From contig CAMWBY010000010.1 in the NCBI GenBank assembly GCA_947172645.1, forward strand, positions 62,001-126,000: 64,000 bases of DNA, in the 5' to 3' direction. How positions within the stretch are numbered: the stretch's first letter is position 1; every line of letters starts with the position of its first letter. The DNA comes from an uncultured Lachnospiraceae bacterium (GTDB taxonomy: Bacteria; Bacillota; Clostridia; Lachnospirales; Lachnospiraceae). Below the pieces are notes generated by a model. It worked only from the letters and a program-made list of their open reading frames with translations. It did not search any database and was not told the DNA's origin. Shown here in pieces: positions 42,904-52,488 of the stretch. A program made the position numbers and the translations under genes.

Positions 42904-44121
42904 TTAAATACTCGCCCGGACAACCTTCGGCTGATACCCATTCCGGTGCAGGGCGTCTATAATCTGATTCTTATGTTCCGTGCCGTATGCCTCCAATGTA
43001 ATCTTCAGCTCCACAGCCGCATTGCGGTTGATGGACACGAACTGGTTATGCTCCAGCTTGATGACATTGCCGTTCTGTTTCGCTATCACGTCGGCCACCC
43101 TGGACAGCTCGCCCGGCTTATCCGGCAGAAGCACCGACACGGAAAAGATTCTGTCGCGCAGCACAAGTCCCTGCTGCACCACCGAGGACATAGTGATAAC
43201 GTCCATATTGCCGCCGCTTAGGATGGACACGATTTTCTTATTCTTCACATCGAGATGCTTCAATGCCGCCACCGTGAGCAACCCTGAATTTTCCACAATC
43301 ATCTTATGGTTCTCCACCATGTCTAAGAACGCTACCACCAGTTCTTCATCTTCCACGGTGATGATGTCATCCAGATTTTTACTCAGATAAGGGAAAATAT
43401 CCGTCCCCGGCGTCTTCACCGCAGTGCCGTCCGCAATCGTATTGACATGATCCAGGGTCAGCACTTTACCTGCGCGTACAGACTCTTGCAGACAGTTCGC
43501 CCCCGCCGGCTCCACTCCGATGACCTTAATCTTTGGATTCAACAGTTTGGCAAGCGTGGACACGCCTGTGGCAAGCCCGCCGCCGCCCACGGGAACCAGG
43601 ATATAATCCACGAGGGGCTGTTCCTTGATAATCTCCATGGCGATAGTCCCCTGTCCGGTTGCCACATCCAAATCGTCAAAAGGATGCACGAAGGTATACC
43701 CATGTTCCTTGGCCAACTGATACGCCTGTTCGCACGCCTCGTCATACACATCCCCGTGCATGACCACTTCCGCCCCATAGCCTTTCGTGCGGTTCACTTT
43801 GATAAGCGGCGTGGTGGTGGGCATGACAATCACCGCCTTTACGCCATAGCACTTGGCCGCGTAGGCCACCCCCTGGGCATGGTTGCCTGCCGACGCCGTA
43901 ATCAGCCCTTTCTCCCTCTCTTCTTCCGACAGGGTGCTAATCTTATAGTAAGCGCCGCGAAGTTTATAGGCGCCTGTAAGCTGCATATTTTCGGGCTTCA
44001 AATAAACTTTATTGCCCGTCTGTGCACTGAAATGGTCGCTGTATACCAGTTTCGTCTCCGAGGCAACCTCTTTCACTATCTCATACGCTTCCTCAAATTT
44101 ATCCAAAGACAGTTCCTTCAT
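42904..44121 (-). CDS. ilvA: threonine ammonia-lyase
   Basis: 405 residues. PLP Lys in LTGAYKLRGAYYKIS, SAGNHAQGVAYAA, the glycine loop VGGGGLATG, and SGGNMDV. The C-terminal ACT-like domain (FSVSVLLPDKPGELSRVADVIAKQ in parts) implies allosteric control. It converts threonine to 2-oxobutyrate for isoleucine or propionate. It starts 22 bp after ftsY, so it may ride on that transcript. Confidence 0.95.
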   Translation of the reverse strand: MKELSLDKFEEAYEIVKEVASETKLVYSDHFSAQTGNKVYLKPENMQLTGAYKLRGAYYKISTLSEEEREKGLITASAGNHAQGVAYAAKCYGVKAVIVMPTTTPLIKVNRTKGYGAEVVMHGDVYDEACEQAYQLAKEHGYTFVHPFDDLDVATGQGTIAMEIIKEQPLVDYILVPVGGGGLATGVSTLAKLLNPKIKVIGVEPAGANCLQESVRAGKVLTLDHVNTIADGTAVKTPGTDIFPYLSKNLDDIITVEDEELVVAFLDMVENHKMIVENSGLLTVAALKHLDVKNKKIVSILSGGNMDVITMSSVVQQGLVLRDRIFSVSVLLPDKPGELSRVADVIAKQNGNVIKLEHNQFVSINRNAAVELKITLEAYGTEHKNQIIDALHRNGYQPKVVRASI

Positions 44122-44143
44122 CTCTTATATCCATTCCTTTCTC

Positions 44144-45097
44144 TCAGCCGATAGACTCTTCCTCTTCCTTCTTCACGTCAAACAGCGCGTCCACGAACTG
44201 GTCCGCATCAAACTTCTGCAAATCTTCTATCGTCTCTCCGACCCCGATATATTTCACCGGAATCTGCAGTTCCGACTGGATTGCCACCGCGATGCCGCCT
44301 TTTGCCGTACCGTCCATCTTAGTCAGTATAATGCCCGTCAAGTCGGCAACCTCACCGAACTCCTTCGCCTGCTGCAGCGCATTCTGCCCGGTAGTGCCGT
44401 CCAAGACAACCAGGTTTTCCCTGTGCGCATCCGGAAATTCCTTGTCTATGATACGGTTAATTTTCTTTAGCTCTTCCATCAGGTTCTTCTTATTGTGCAG
44501 TCTTCCCGCCGTGTCGCACAAAAGCACGTCCACGCCCCGGGCCTTCGCCGCGTTCACCGCATCGTAAATCACGCTTGCCGGGTCGGAGCCTTCACTGCCG
44601 CCGATGACGTCCACGCCTGCCCGGTTCGCCCATTCTCCAAGCTGTTCGCCCGCCGCCGCCCGGAAAGTATCTGCCGCCGCAATTAACACCCTGCGCCCCT
44701 GTCTCTTAAGCTTACCCGCAAGCTTTCCTACCGTGGTCGTCTTGCCCACGCCGTTGACGCCAATCACAAGCACAATCGACTGTTTGTCCTCGAAATCGTA
44801 GGCCGTCTCTCCCACCTGCATCTGTTCCTTGATATTCTGAATCAAAAACCCTTTGCAGTCCGCCGGCGCCTTGATATGGTTCTCTTTCACCTGCTCCCGC
44901 AGTCTCTCAAGAATCGCCTCGGTGGCTTTCACGCCGATATCCCCCATAATGAGTATCTCTTCCAATTCCTCATAGAAATCCTCATCAATACTGGAAAATC
45001 CGCCAAACACGGCGTCAATGCCGTGCACAATATTGTTTCTTGTCTTGGTCAGCCCTTCTTTTAACCTGCTGAAAAATCCTTTTTTCTCTTCACTCAT
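44144..45097 (-). CDS. ftsY: signal recognition particle receptor FtsY
   Basis: 317 residues. NG domain with GVNGVGKTTTVGKLAG, DTAGRLHNKKNLMEEL and TKMDGTAKGG. A short acidic/basic N-terminus without a long A domain. It receives the SRP-ribosome complex at the membrane. The ATG overlaps the smc stop by one base (TGATG). Confidence 0.97.
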   Translation of the reverse strand: MSEEKKGFFSRLKEGLTKTRNNIVHGIDAVFGGFSSIDEDFYEELEEILIMGDIGVKATEAILERLREQVKENHIKAPADCKGFLIQNIKEQMQVGETAYDFEDKQSIVLVIGVNGVGKTTTVGKLAGKLKRQGRRVLIAAADTFRAAAGEQLGEWANRAGVDVIGGSEGSDPASVIYDAVNAAKARGVDVLLCDTAGRLHNKKNLMEELKKINRIIDKEFPDAHRENLVVLDGTTGQNALQQAKEFGEVADLTGIILTKMDGTAKGGIAVAIQSELQIPVKYIGVGETIEDLQKFDADQFVDALFDVKKEEEESIG

Positions 45098-48000
45098 CAG
45101 TCATCCAATTCCTTATCAATCAAATTAACGCTTACCAACGTTGACACGCCCTTCTCCTGCATGGTGATGCCGTAGAGGCGGTCCGCCTTCTCCATCGTGC
45201 CACGCCTGTGGGTGATAACAATAAACTGCGTATTCTTCGTCAGCTTATGTAAATATTTGGCGAATCTGCCCACGTTACTCTCGTCAAGCGCCGCCTCAAT
45301 CTCGTCCAGAAGGCAGAAAGGCGAAGGCTTTAAATTCTGAATGGCAAATAAGAGACAGATAGCGGTCAGCGACTTCTCCCCGCCGGACATCTGCATCATA
45401 TTGACCAGTTTCTTCCCCGGCGGCTGGGCAATGATGCGGATGCCTGCCTCCAGCACATCCTCTTCTTCAATCAGCTCAAGAGTTCCCTTGCCGCCGCCGA
45501 AAAGCTCCTTAAACACCTTGTCAAACTCTCTGTTAATCTCGGAGAATTTCTCGTTAAACTGTTTGCGCATGGAAGTGTCAAGTTCTTCGATAATGCCAAG
45601 CAGCGTCTTCTCCGCCTCCACCAAATCGTCATGCTGAGTCTTTAAAAAAGTATACCGCTCCATCAAGTTCTTATAGTCCTCGATGGCGTTGACGTTCACA
45701 TCCCCCAATTTGCGGATAGCGTCTTTTAATGCCGTAATCTCTTTCTTCATGGAGGAAAGGTCGTTCATCTCATCGTCCTTCAAAGACTCCGCATCCGAAA
45801 GCGTAATCTCGTACTCGTCCCACATATAGTTAATCTGGGATTCTATGGATTCCTCCATCCGCTCCCTCTGGCTTCCCAAGCGGTACACTTCCTTGTCAAG
45901 CGCCGTCATCCGCTGGGCCAGTTCTTCCCTGGAAGCAAAGAAATTCTTCTGTCTGGCGGACAGCTCTTCCTTCGCGGCAGTGTCCTCTTTCAGCTGTTTC
46001 TCCGCATCGGTCTGGGCGGTAAAAGAAGAAGCGATGGTTTTCTCAATCTCTGAAATGCTCTCCCTCTTGCGCTCTACTTCCTCCTTGCCAAGATGCAGTC
46101 CTTCCTGCACCTCTGTAAGCTCCGCCGTGTATCTGCCAATCTCACTCTCCACACGCTCTAAATTCTGGCGCTTAAAGTCTGCGCCCTGGCGCATCTTCTC
46201 CGCCTCCACATCCCACTCGGACACTTTGGACGCCTGCCCGGACTCCTTTATCCGTTCCTCTTCCAACTCTTTCTGGAACTGGGCAATCTGGGATTCCACA
46301 TTCTTCTCAAGGGTCTCGGAGTCTTCCAGTTCCCTGGCAATCTCGTCCTTACCCACCTGCATCTCCTTAATCTGCAGCTCAATGTCCTGTTCTTCGGACT
46401 TTAACTCGCCGAACCCTTCTTCCGTCTCGCTCTTCTTGTCCCTGGCCTGCATCACATTCATTCTCGCCGTGTTCTGCTCGATGAACTTGCGCTGTAACTG
46501 CCCCTTGACATCTTCCAGGCCAAGCCTGAGCTTATTCCTCCGGCGTTTCGTCTCCTCGATATCGTTCAGGAGTTTATCTACGTCAACCACATACTGCTTG
46601 ACTTTCTTCTCCAGTTCCTCCATCTCCCGGCGTCTTCCCAGAAGATTGGAGTTATTCTTGAAGGCGCCGCCGCTGATTGCGCCGCCGGGCACAAGAAGTT
46701 CTCCTTCCAGGGTAACCATGCGGACGCCGTAGTCAAATTTCCTGGCAATCTTAACGGCATTGTCCACATTGTCAACCACCACAATCCGTCCAAGCATGGC
46801 TTTGGCTACGTTCCGGTACTTCTTGTCTGTTTTCACAAGCTCGTCCGCCATCCCGATGACGCCCTTCTCCTTCAGCGCCTCTTTGTTTTTAAACTCCTGG
46901 GGATGGGTGATACTCGTAAGAGGCAGGAAGGTAGCGCGGCCTGCTCTTGTCTTCTTTAAGTAGCCAATCATGCGTTTGGCTGTCTCTTCGTCCTCTGTTA
47001 CGATATTCTGGATATTGCCTCCAAGGGCTGTCTCAATAGCCGTCTCATATTTGGCTTCCGCCTGTATGATGTCCGCCACAACGCCGATGATGCCTTTTTC
47101 CTGGCCTTTATGTTCCATGACCGCCTTGACGCTTCCGCCGTATCCTTCATAGCGTTCCGTCAGGTTTGCCAACGCTTCCAGCTTAGACTTCTCCTGGTGG
47201 TAAAGCACCTGTGTGTCCCGCAGCTTCTGGTCTCTGCCGGCAAGCTCTTCCCGAATCTCCCCAAGCTGTTCTTCCATGGACTCCTGCTGTTCGTTCAGCC
47301 CACGGATGACCACGTTGACAGCCTCGAACGCCTCTTCCAATTTCTTGATATTCTCCGTCTGTGCCGCCTCATCCGACTTGGCACGCAAAAGCCTGGAATT
47401 TAATTCCGCCTTACGGATGCTTATCTGTTCCAGCATGGTATCGTAACGTCCAAGCTTGGACTTAATCGTCGCCCGGTTGTTCAGTGCGTCGATAATTGTA
47501 TTCTTACCGCTTTCGATATGATTATTAAGCTCCGCGATTTTATTCTGTGTCTCTTCTAAGAGCCGCCTCGCCTCCGCCCGCTCCGTCTCGATTTCCATAA
47601 GCCTTTCGTCCGCCTCTTCCTTCTCGGACAGGATACTCTCTTTCTCCCTGGCATGGATATCAATCTGTTCCGTAATGCTGCGGATACGGTTCTGTAAATG
47701 TTCCTCGTTTCCTTCCGCAGAGTGAATCTGTTCCTTTAAGACATTAATCTCGCCCTCCAGTTTGGAACGCATCACGCCGGTATCCGTCAAGGTCGCCCTG
47801 GCTGTCTCAATGGCATGGTCTAAGGCTTCGATTTTACCCTCTATCTGCTCATACTCTTCCTTAATATGTTCATATTTATCCGTCGTCTCCGCCAAATCGT
47901 CGTTGGCGATTTTCAGATTCCCTTCCACCTCTGCAAGCTGCTGCCGCACCCGCACGTTTTCTAAGAGGAAGACGTTCACGTCAAGGGTCTTAAGCTCTTC

Positions 48001-48657
48001 TTTTTTCTTCAGATAGACCTTGGCTTTCTCGGACTGCTTTTCCAGAGGGCCGGTCTGCTTTTCCAGTTCGGCAAGGATATCGTTGACACGCACCAGATTC
48101 TGCTTCTCGTCTTCCAGTTTCTTCTGCGCCGCATACTTCCTGCGCTTAAACTTGACGATGCCCGCCGCCTCGTCGAACAGTTCCCTTCTTTCCTCCGGCT
48201 TGCCGCTCAAAATCTTGTCAATCTGTCCCTGTCCGATGATAGAATATCCTTCCTTACCGATACCCGTATCATAAAAAAGTTCATTCACGTCCTTCAGACG
48301 GCATATTGTCCCGTTAATCATATATTCGCTCTCACCCGAGCGGTATAGCCTTCTGGAGACCGTCACCTCATCATAGTCGATGGCAAGCTGATGGTCGGCA
48401 TTGTCCAGGGTAATCGCCACATAGGCATAGCCCAGGGGCTTTCGCATCTCTGTCCCGGAGAAGATGACGTCCTGCATGCTTGCCCCCCTGAGCTGTTTAA
48501 TCCGCTGCTCGCCGAGCACCCATCTGACGGCGTCCGCCACGTTGCTCTTACCGGAGCCATTCGGCCCTACAATACCCGTAATGCCATTGTGGAACTTGAA
48601 ATTAATCTTGTTGGCAAAGGACTTAAACCCATGCACTTCTATACTCTTTAAATACAT
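45097..48657 (-). CDS. smc: chromosome segregation protein SMC
   Basis: 1186 residues. Walker A GPNGSGKSNVADAVRWVLGE near the N-terminus, two long coiled coils around a hinge (about 510-640), signature LSGGEKSLTAICLLFA and Walker B FCLLDEIEAALDESN. It condenses and separates chromosomes with ScpAB. GGAGGATT precedes the ATG at 48657; the upstream extension to 48723 is rejected. Confidence 0.97.
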   Translation of the reverse strand: MYLKSIEVHGFKSFANKINFKFHNGITGIVGPNGSGKSNVADAVRWVLGEQRIKQLRGASMQDVIFSGTEMRKPLGYAYVAITLDNADHQLAIDYDEVTVSRRLYRSGESEYMINGTICRLKDVNELFYDTGIGKEGYSIIGQGQIDKILSGKPEERRELFDEAAGIVKFKRRKYAAQKKLEDEKQNLVRVNDILAELEKQTGPLEKQSEKAKVYLKKKEELKTLDVNVFLLENVRVRQQLAEVEGNLKIANDDLAETTDKYEHIKEEYEQIEGKIEALDHAIETARATLTDTGVMRSKLEGEINVLKEQIHSAEGNEEHLQNRIRSITEQIDIHAREKESILSEKEEADERLMEIETERAEARRLLEETQNKIAELNNHIESGKNTIIDALNNRATIKSKLGRYDTMLEQISIRKAELNSRLLRAKSDEAAQTENIKKLEEAFEAVNVVIRGLNEQQESMEEQLGEIREELAGRDQKLRDTQVLYHQEKSKLEALANLTERYEGYGGSVKAVMEHKGQEKGIIGVVADIIQAEAKYETAIETALGGNIQNIVTEDEETAKRMIGYLKKTRAGRATFLPLTSITHPQEFKNKEALKEKGVIGMADELVKTDKKYRNVAKAMLGRIVVVDNVDNAVKIARKFDYGVRMVTLEGELLVPGGAISGGAFKNNSNLLGRRREMEELEKKVKQYVVDVDKLLNDIEETKRRRNKLRLGLEDVKGQLQRKFIEQNTARMNVMQARDKKSETEEGFGELKSEEQDIELQIKEMQVGKDEIARELEDSETLEKNVESQIAQFQKELEEERIKESGQASKVSEWDVEAEKMRQGADFKRQNLERVESEIGRYTAELTEVQEGLHLGKEEVERKRESISEIEKTIASSFTAQTDAEKQLKEDTAAKEELSARQKNFFASREELAQRMTALDKEVYRLGSQRERMEESIESQINYMWDEYEITLSDAESLKDDEMNDLSSMKKEITALKDAIRKLGDVNVNAIEDYKNLMERYTFLKTQHDDLVEAEKTLLGIIEELDTSMRKQFNEKFSEINREFDKVFKELFGGGKGTLELIEEEDVLEAGIRIIAQPPGKKLVNMMQMSGGEKSLTAICLLFAIQNLKPSPFCLLDEIEAALDESNVGRFAKYLHKLTKNTQFIVITHRRGTMEKADRLYGITMQEKGVSTLVSVNLIDKELDD

Positions 48658-48719
48658 AATCCTCCATCTCTGACTTAAATTTCCGATTGAAAAAGAGATA
48701 CCCCGACGCTCATGCCGTA

Positions 48720-49415
48720 TCAATGCAATTCCATGCTCTGGGACACAAGCGCTTCATACGCCGCCTGCTGTTCCGCCGCTTTCTTGGAATGCCCGGTGCC
48801 CGTTCCGACTTTCACGTCGCCCACCATCGCTTCCACAAGAAAGGTTTTGTCGTGTTCCGGGCCTTCTTCCCTCACAAGTTCATAGTGAAGCGTGCCTTTA
48901 TTCTCCTTCTGCACTTCTTCCTGCAAAATCGTCTTGGCATCATAAAATAACTGTTTATGCTCTAAATCCGACAAGACAAATCTCTCGATAAAAGCCTTTG
49001 CATCTTCCATCCCGCTGTCCACATAGATAGCGCCTATGGTTGCCTCCATAACATCCGATATGATAGAATCTCTTCCTCTTCCTCCAGTGGCTTCCTCTCC
49101 TTTACCCAACAGCATATACTGCTCCAGGCCAATCTGTCTGGCACAGAATGCCAACGCTGGTTCGCACACAATTGATGAACGGTACTTCGTCATCTTTCCT
49201 TCCGGCATATCCGGACGCGTCCGGAAAATATAATCGCTGCTGACTAGTTCCAACACGGCGTCCCCGAGAAACTCTAACCGCTCATAGTCCTCAAATTTAT
49301 TGATTTTTTGTTCATTGGCATAAGAACTATGGGTCAGCGCCTGTCTGAGCAGGCGTTTGTCACGGAAGCAATATCCAATCTTATGCTCCATCTGTGCCAA
49401 TCTCTCTTCAATCAT
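48720..49415 (-). CDS. rnc: ribonuclease III
   Basis: 231 residues. Catalytic motif ERLEFLGDAVLELVSSDYIF and a C-terminal dsRBD (GTGTGHSKKAAEQQAAYEAL). It cuts double-stranded RNA in rRNA maturation. The ATG at 49415 lies 6 bases after GGAGG; the one at 49421 touches it. A perfect hairpin lies just upstream. Confidence 0.96.
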   Translation of the reverse strand: MIEERLAQMEHKIGYCFRDKRLLRQALTHSSYANEQKINKFEDYERLEFLGDAVLELVSSDYIFRTRPDMPEGKMTKYRSSIVCEPALAFCARQIGLEQYMLLGKGEEATGGRGRDSIISDVMEATIGAIYVDSGMEDAKAFIERFVLSDLEHKQLFYDAKTILQEEVQKENKGTLHYELVREEGPEHDKTFLVEAMVGDVKVGTGTGHSKKAAEQQAAYEALVSQSMELH

Positions 49416-49438
49416 ATGCATCCTCCATCTATAACATG

Positions 49439-49469
49439 GGAAAGCCCTTTCTGGCGGAAAGGGCTTTCC
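49439..49469. other. perfect 13-bp hairpin upstream of rnc
   Basis: GGAAAGCCCTTTC-TGGCG-GAAAGGGCTTTCC lies between acpP and rnc with no clear T-run on the minus strand. It could weakly end the acpP transcript or be a processing site. Confidence 0.6.
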
Positions 49470-49478
49470 TCATTTATC

Positions 49479-49709
49479 TTATGACATTGAACTCTTAATC
49501 AGTGCAACGGCTTCTTCCACTGTCGTGATATGCTCCGCCTTGTCCGCCGGTATCTCGATTTCGAAAGCTTCTTCGATTCCCATAATAATCTGGAATACAT
49601 CCAAAGAATCGGCTCCTAAGTCTTCCATAAAAGTAGTCTCTGGCGTAACTTCATTCGGGTCTACGTTCAGTACATTTGCTATGACTTCCCTCAGCTTATC
49701 AAATTCCAT
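49479..49709 (-). CDS. acpP: acyl carrier protein
   Basis: 76 residues from MEFDKLREV. EDLGADSLDVFQIIMGIEE carries the Ser for 4'-phosphopantetheine. It carries growing acyl chains in fatty acid synthesis. plsX lies upstream in the same direction, a usual pairing. Confidence 0.97.
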   Translation of the reverse strand: MEFDKLREVIANVLNVDPNEVTPETTFMEDLGADSLDVFQIIMGIEEAFEIEIPADKAEHITTVEEAVALIKSSMS

Positions 49710-49783
49710 GCGGCAGCCAACCCCCTTATCTTTATCTGTCGTCCATCCATGCCCCATTATCCGCACAATACATTGCAGTATCC

Positions 49784-50800
49784 CTACTCTGCTTCTTTTA
49801 CCTGAATCATCTCTTTTATCTTCTCGTTAATCTTCTGCTCCGTAAAAGTGATACACTGCAAAATCGAATTCTTAATCTCTATGGATTTCGAGCTACCATG
49901 CGTCTTAACCACAAGTCCTTTCAATCCAAGTAACGGTGCTCCGCCGTACTGTTCCAAATCAAAAGCTTTCAAAGTCTCTTTCAGGGCGGGTTTCACAAGG
50001 AGCGCCCCTATCTTGCTGCGCAGGTTCGTCATCATGCCCGCCTTCACCGTCTTAATCAGCGTGCTTCCTACTCCTTCGTATGTTTTGAGCACCACGTTGC
50101 CCACAAACGCCTCACATACGATGACGTCCGCCGCGCCTGCCGGAATATCCCTTGCTTCCACACTTCCTATAAAATTGATGCCGGGGCAGCTTTTTAGAAG
50201 CGGGAATGTCTCCTTCACAAGAGCATTGCCCTTCTCTTCCTCAGCGCCGATATTCACAATGCCGACCTTCGGGTTTTTAACACCCATGACATGCTCCATA
50301 TATATAGAACCCATCTTCGCAAACTGGACAAGATGGGACGGCCTGGCGTCCACATTCGCACCACAATCAATCAACAGGGAGCATCCCTTCTCTGTAGGGA
50401 TTAACGGCGCCAGGGGCGGCCTCTCCACTCCCTTGATACGCCCGACGATGACTTGTCCGCCCACCAGGGTCGCCCCCGTGCTGCCTGCGGACACAAACGC
50501 ATCGCAGGTACCGTCTTTTACCAGGTTCAACGCCTTTACAAGGGAAGAGTCCTTCTTCTTGCGGATTGCCATGACGGGCGGCTCCGCCGTCTCTATCACT
50601 TCCGTGGCGGGAACCACCTCAAGCTGTTCCTTCACGTATGTATAACCCGCCAGCTTTCTCTCCAGCACATCCTGTTTTCCAACCAGATATACCTTAACTT
50701 TCTTACTTTCATTGACGGCTTCCACCGCGCCCTTGACAATCTCCGCCGGAGCGTTGTCGCCGCCCATCGCATCTACCGCTACTTTTACAAATTCACTCAT
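49784..50800 (-). CDS. plsX: phosphate acyltransferase PlsX
   Basis: 338 residues from MSEFVKVAVDAMGGDNAP. VSAGSTGATLVGG, LIDCGANVDARP and FVGNVVLKTYEGVG are PlsX motifs. It turns acyl-ACP into acyl-phosphate, the substrate of PlsY (encoded at 10651). An extension to 50836 lacks a Shine-Dalgarno. Confidence 0.97.
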   Translation of the reverse strand: MSEFVKVAVDAMGGDNAPAEIVKGAVEAVNESKKVKVYLVGKQDVLERKLAGYTYVKEQLEVVPATEVIETAEPPVMAIRKKKDSSLVKALNLVKDGTCDAFVSAGSTGATLVGGQVIVGRIKGVERPPLAPLIPTEKGCSLLIDCGANVDARPSHLVQFAKMGSIYMEHVMGVKNPKVGIVNIGAEEEKGNALVKETFPLLKSCPGINFIGSVEARDIPAGAADVIVCEAFVGNVVLKTYEGVGSTLIKTVKAGMMTNLRSKIGALLVKPALKETLKAFDLEQYGGAPLLGLKGLVVKTHGSSKSIEIKNSILQCITFTEQKINEKIKEMIQVKEAE

Positions 50801-50892
50801 CTTAAAACTGTACCTTTCTAACTGCCTGTCAAACATCGGCAGGATATATGTTACAATGTTGGTTTAGGTATTTGACTTAGACATTATACATT

Positions 50893-50921
50893 AATATACT
50901 AAATATGCCTGTAAAAGTCAA
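50893..50921 (-). promoter_or_regulatory. promoter of plsX-acpP
   Basis: Minus strand TTGACT, 17-base spacer, TATATT, about 90 bp before plsX. No clear FapR operator was recognised. Confidence 0.65.
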
Positions 50922-50983
50922 CATCTGTGCGACGGCAGGGCACCGAGGCAGGATTCAAAAATATTATCGTACTTTCTATAACA

Positions 50984-51020
50984 TAAAAAAGAAGATATCC
51001 GGAAACCTTCAATCTTCTTT
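50984..51020 (-). terminator. terminator of the coiled-coil gene
   Basis: AAAGAAGAT pairs with ATCTTCTTT; on the minus strand TTTTTATG follows. Confidence 0.75.
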
Positions 51021-51062
51021 CTATGTGCCGCAAATATATTTTTCCGCAAAAGCTTTTATCCG

Positions 51063-51425
51063 CTATGCCGTTCTTCTCTCTAATTCTTCAATTCTTTTCG
51101 TCAAGTCATCCATCATTCTTAATAGCAGCGCCGTGTTATCGCTTTCTAATCTGGTAATACGGTAGTACTGCCTTAGCTCGTCCAAATTTTCCTGTACTTT
51201 CTCTATCTGCCTCTCCAAAATACTTCTTGTACGCTCTATCTCGCCCACGACAAACTGCTCCGATTTCTCTATGCGCTCATCCACTTCTTCCAACACATGC
51301 TGCTCCGATTTCGTTATGCGCTTATCCACTTCACCTAGCACATACTGCTCTGACTTCGTTATGCGCTCGTCTATAACAGATTCCATCATACTTTTTAAAG
51401 CATCTAAGTCTTTCGGGTCAAGCAT
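51063..51425 (-). CDS. coiled-coil protein with 15-residue repeats
   Basis: 120 residues from MLDPKDL, with AAGGAGGG upstream. Residues 19-63 are three repeats of 15 residues, of the form D-x-R-I-x-K-S-E-Q-x-V-x-x-E-V/I. The rest is also helical (ERTRSILERQIEKVQENLDE, TKRIEELERRTA). There is no membrane segment or signal. No known family is recognised. It has its own promoter and terminator between rpmF and plsX. Confidence 0.72.
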   Translation of the reverse strand: MLDPKDLDALKSMMESVIDERITKSEQYVLGEVDKRITKSEQHVLEEVDERIEKSEQFVVGEIERTRSILERQIEKVQENLDELRQYYRITRLESDNTALLLRMMDDLTKRIEELERRTA

Positions 51426-51453
51426 TGCACATCCCTCCTTCCTCTGCAATTTA

Positions 51454-51481
51454 ATTATACCAAATCACATATTTTTTTCAA
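51454..51481 (-). promoter_or_regulatory. promoter of the coiled-coil gene
   Basis: Minus strand TTGAAA, 16-base spacer, TATAAT, about 25 bp before the start. Confidence 0.7.
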
Positions 51482-51506
51482 CCGGTTATTTGTTGCGCAT
51501 AAAAAA

Positions 51507-51541
51507 ATCAAGGGTCATATATTTCTTTCCGAACCCTTGAT
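51507..51541 (-). terminator. terminator after rpmF
   Basis: ATCAAGGGT pairs with ACCCTTGAT; on the minus strand a T-run (TTTTTTT) follows. Confidence 0.85.
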
Positions 51542-51631
51542 TTCTCTACGTTTCCTACAGCTAACGCCACCTGTGACAGTCTCCAAACATCCGCACAGGC
51601 ACGGCTGCTTTTGGCTCATTATCCACAGGGA

Positions 51632-51811
51632 TTAGTCCACTGCGATAATCTCTTTCTTATTGTACGTCCCACACTTCTTGCATACCCTGTGAGGTACCAT
51701 CAAAGCGCCGCATTTGCTGCACTTTACCAATGTAGAAGCACCCATTTTCCAGTTTGCTCTTCTCTTATCTCTTCTGCTCTTAGAAGATTTGTTCTTAGGA
51801 CAAATAGACAT
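51632..51811 (-). CDS. rpmF: 50S ribosomal protein L32
   Basis: 59 residues from MSICPKNKSSKSRRDKRRAN. Zinc ribbon CSKCG...CKKCG. GGAGGTGTGACG precedes the ATG, which is 2 bases after the yceD stop. Confidence 0.97.
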   Translation of the reverse strand: MSICPKNKSSKSRRDKRRANWKMGASTLVKCSKCGALMVPHRVCKKCGTYNKKEIIAVD

Positions 51812-51813
51812 CG

Positions 51814-52341
51814 TCACACCTCCTTATTCCCGTTAAAAATATCCTTGATTACTGCCATCCTGGGGTCAGGAACAAATGTATCACAGCCGCATGTTCCTGT
51901 ATTCAGGTCCATACCGCACTGACGACATATTCCAAGGCAGTCAGGCTTACATAAGACCTTCATAGGCCAGTTAATTACAATTTCATTGTTCAGGAAGTCT
52001 TCCACATCCATCTGATAGCCATCCATAAATCCCTGCTCGTCTTCCGCATCAGGAATATCCGTAACCACATCCGGCGCGAACACCTCCTGGTCAAACCGAA
52101 GATACAGCGTCTTATCCACAGGCTTTAAGCATCTGCTGCAGTGCATCGTAAAAGTTATCTCCGCGCTTCCCGACACCCGCGCCCTGCCTTTGCCGATATT
52201 GACAAATGCCAGCTCGACGGGATGCTTGTCTGCCACCGGAAAAACCTCGCCGCCAATCACCGCCTGGTCAGCTTCCCATTCCGCCTGTGCCGTGACTTCC
52301 TTACCTTCCTTCGTTAACACATCAGTTAAGTTCACGTACAT
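51814..52341 (-). CDS. yceD: YceD/DUF177 family protein
   Basis: 175 residues. MHCSRCLKPVD and LCKPDCLGICRQCGMDLNTGTCGC hold conserved Cys that suggest metal binding. The family is usually cotranscribed with rpmF and linked to 23S rRNA maturation. Confidence 0.93.
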   Translation of the reverse strand: MYVNLTDVLTKEGKEVTAQAEWEADQAVIGGEVFPVADKHPVELAFVNIGKGRARVSGSAEITFTMHCSRCLKPVDKTLYLRFDQEVFAPDVVTDIPDAEDEQGFMDGYQMDVEDFLNNEIVINWPMKVLCKPDCLGICRQCGMDLNTGTCGCDTFVPDPRMAVIKDIFNGNKEV

Positions 52342-52367
52342 AGTTGACTCCTATCCACACCTAAATA

Positions 52368-52396
52368 AGTATACTCATGGAAATATGGTTTGTCAA
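52368..52396 (-). promoter_or_regulatory. promoter of yceD-rpmF
   Basis: Minus strand TTGACA, 17-base spacer, TATACT, 27 bp before yceD. Confidence 0.8.
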
Positions 52397-52488
52397 CCAC
52401 TAATTTCTGCCTAAACCGCCGCCATTCATAAGTCACCAGAATATATATTGTGGCTAATATATGACTGATTGACTGCTGAACTGTTACA

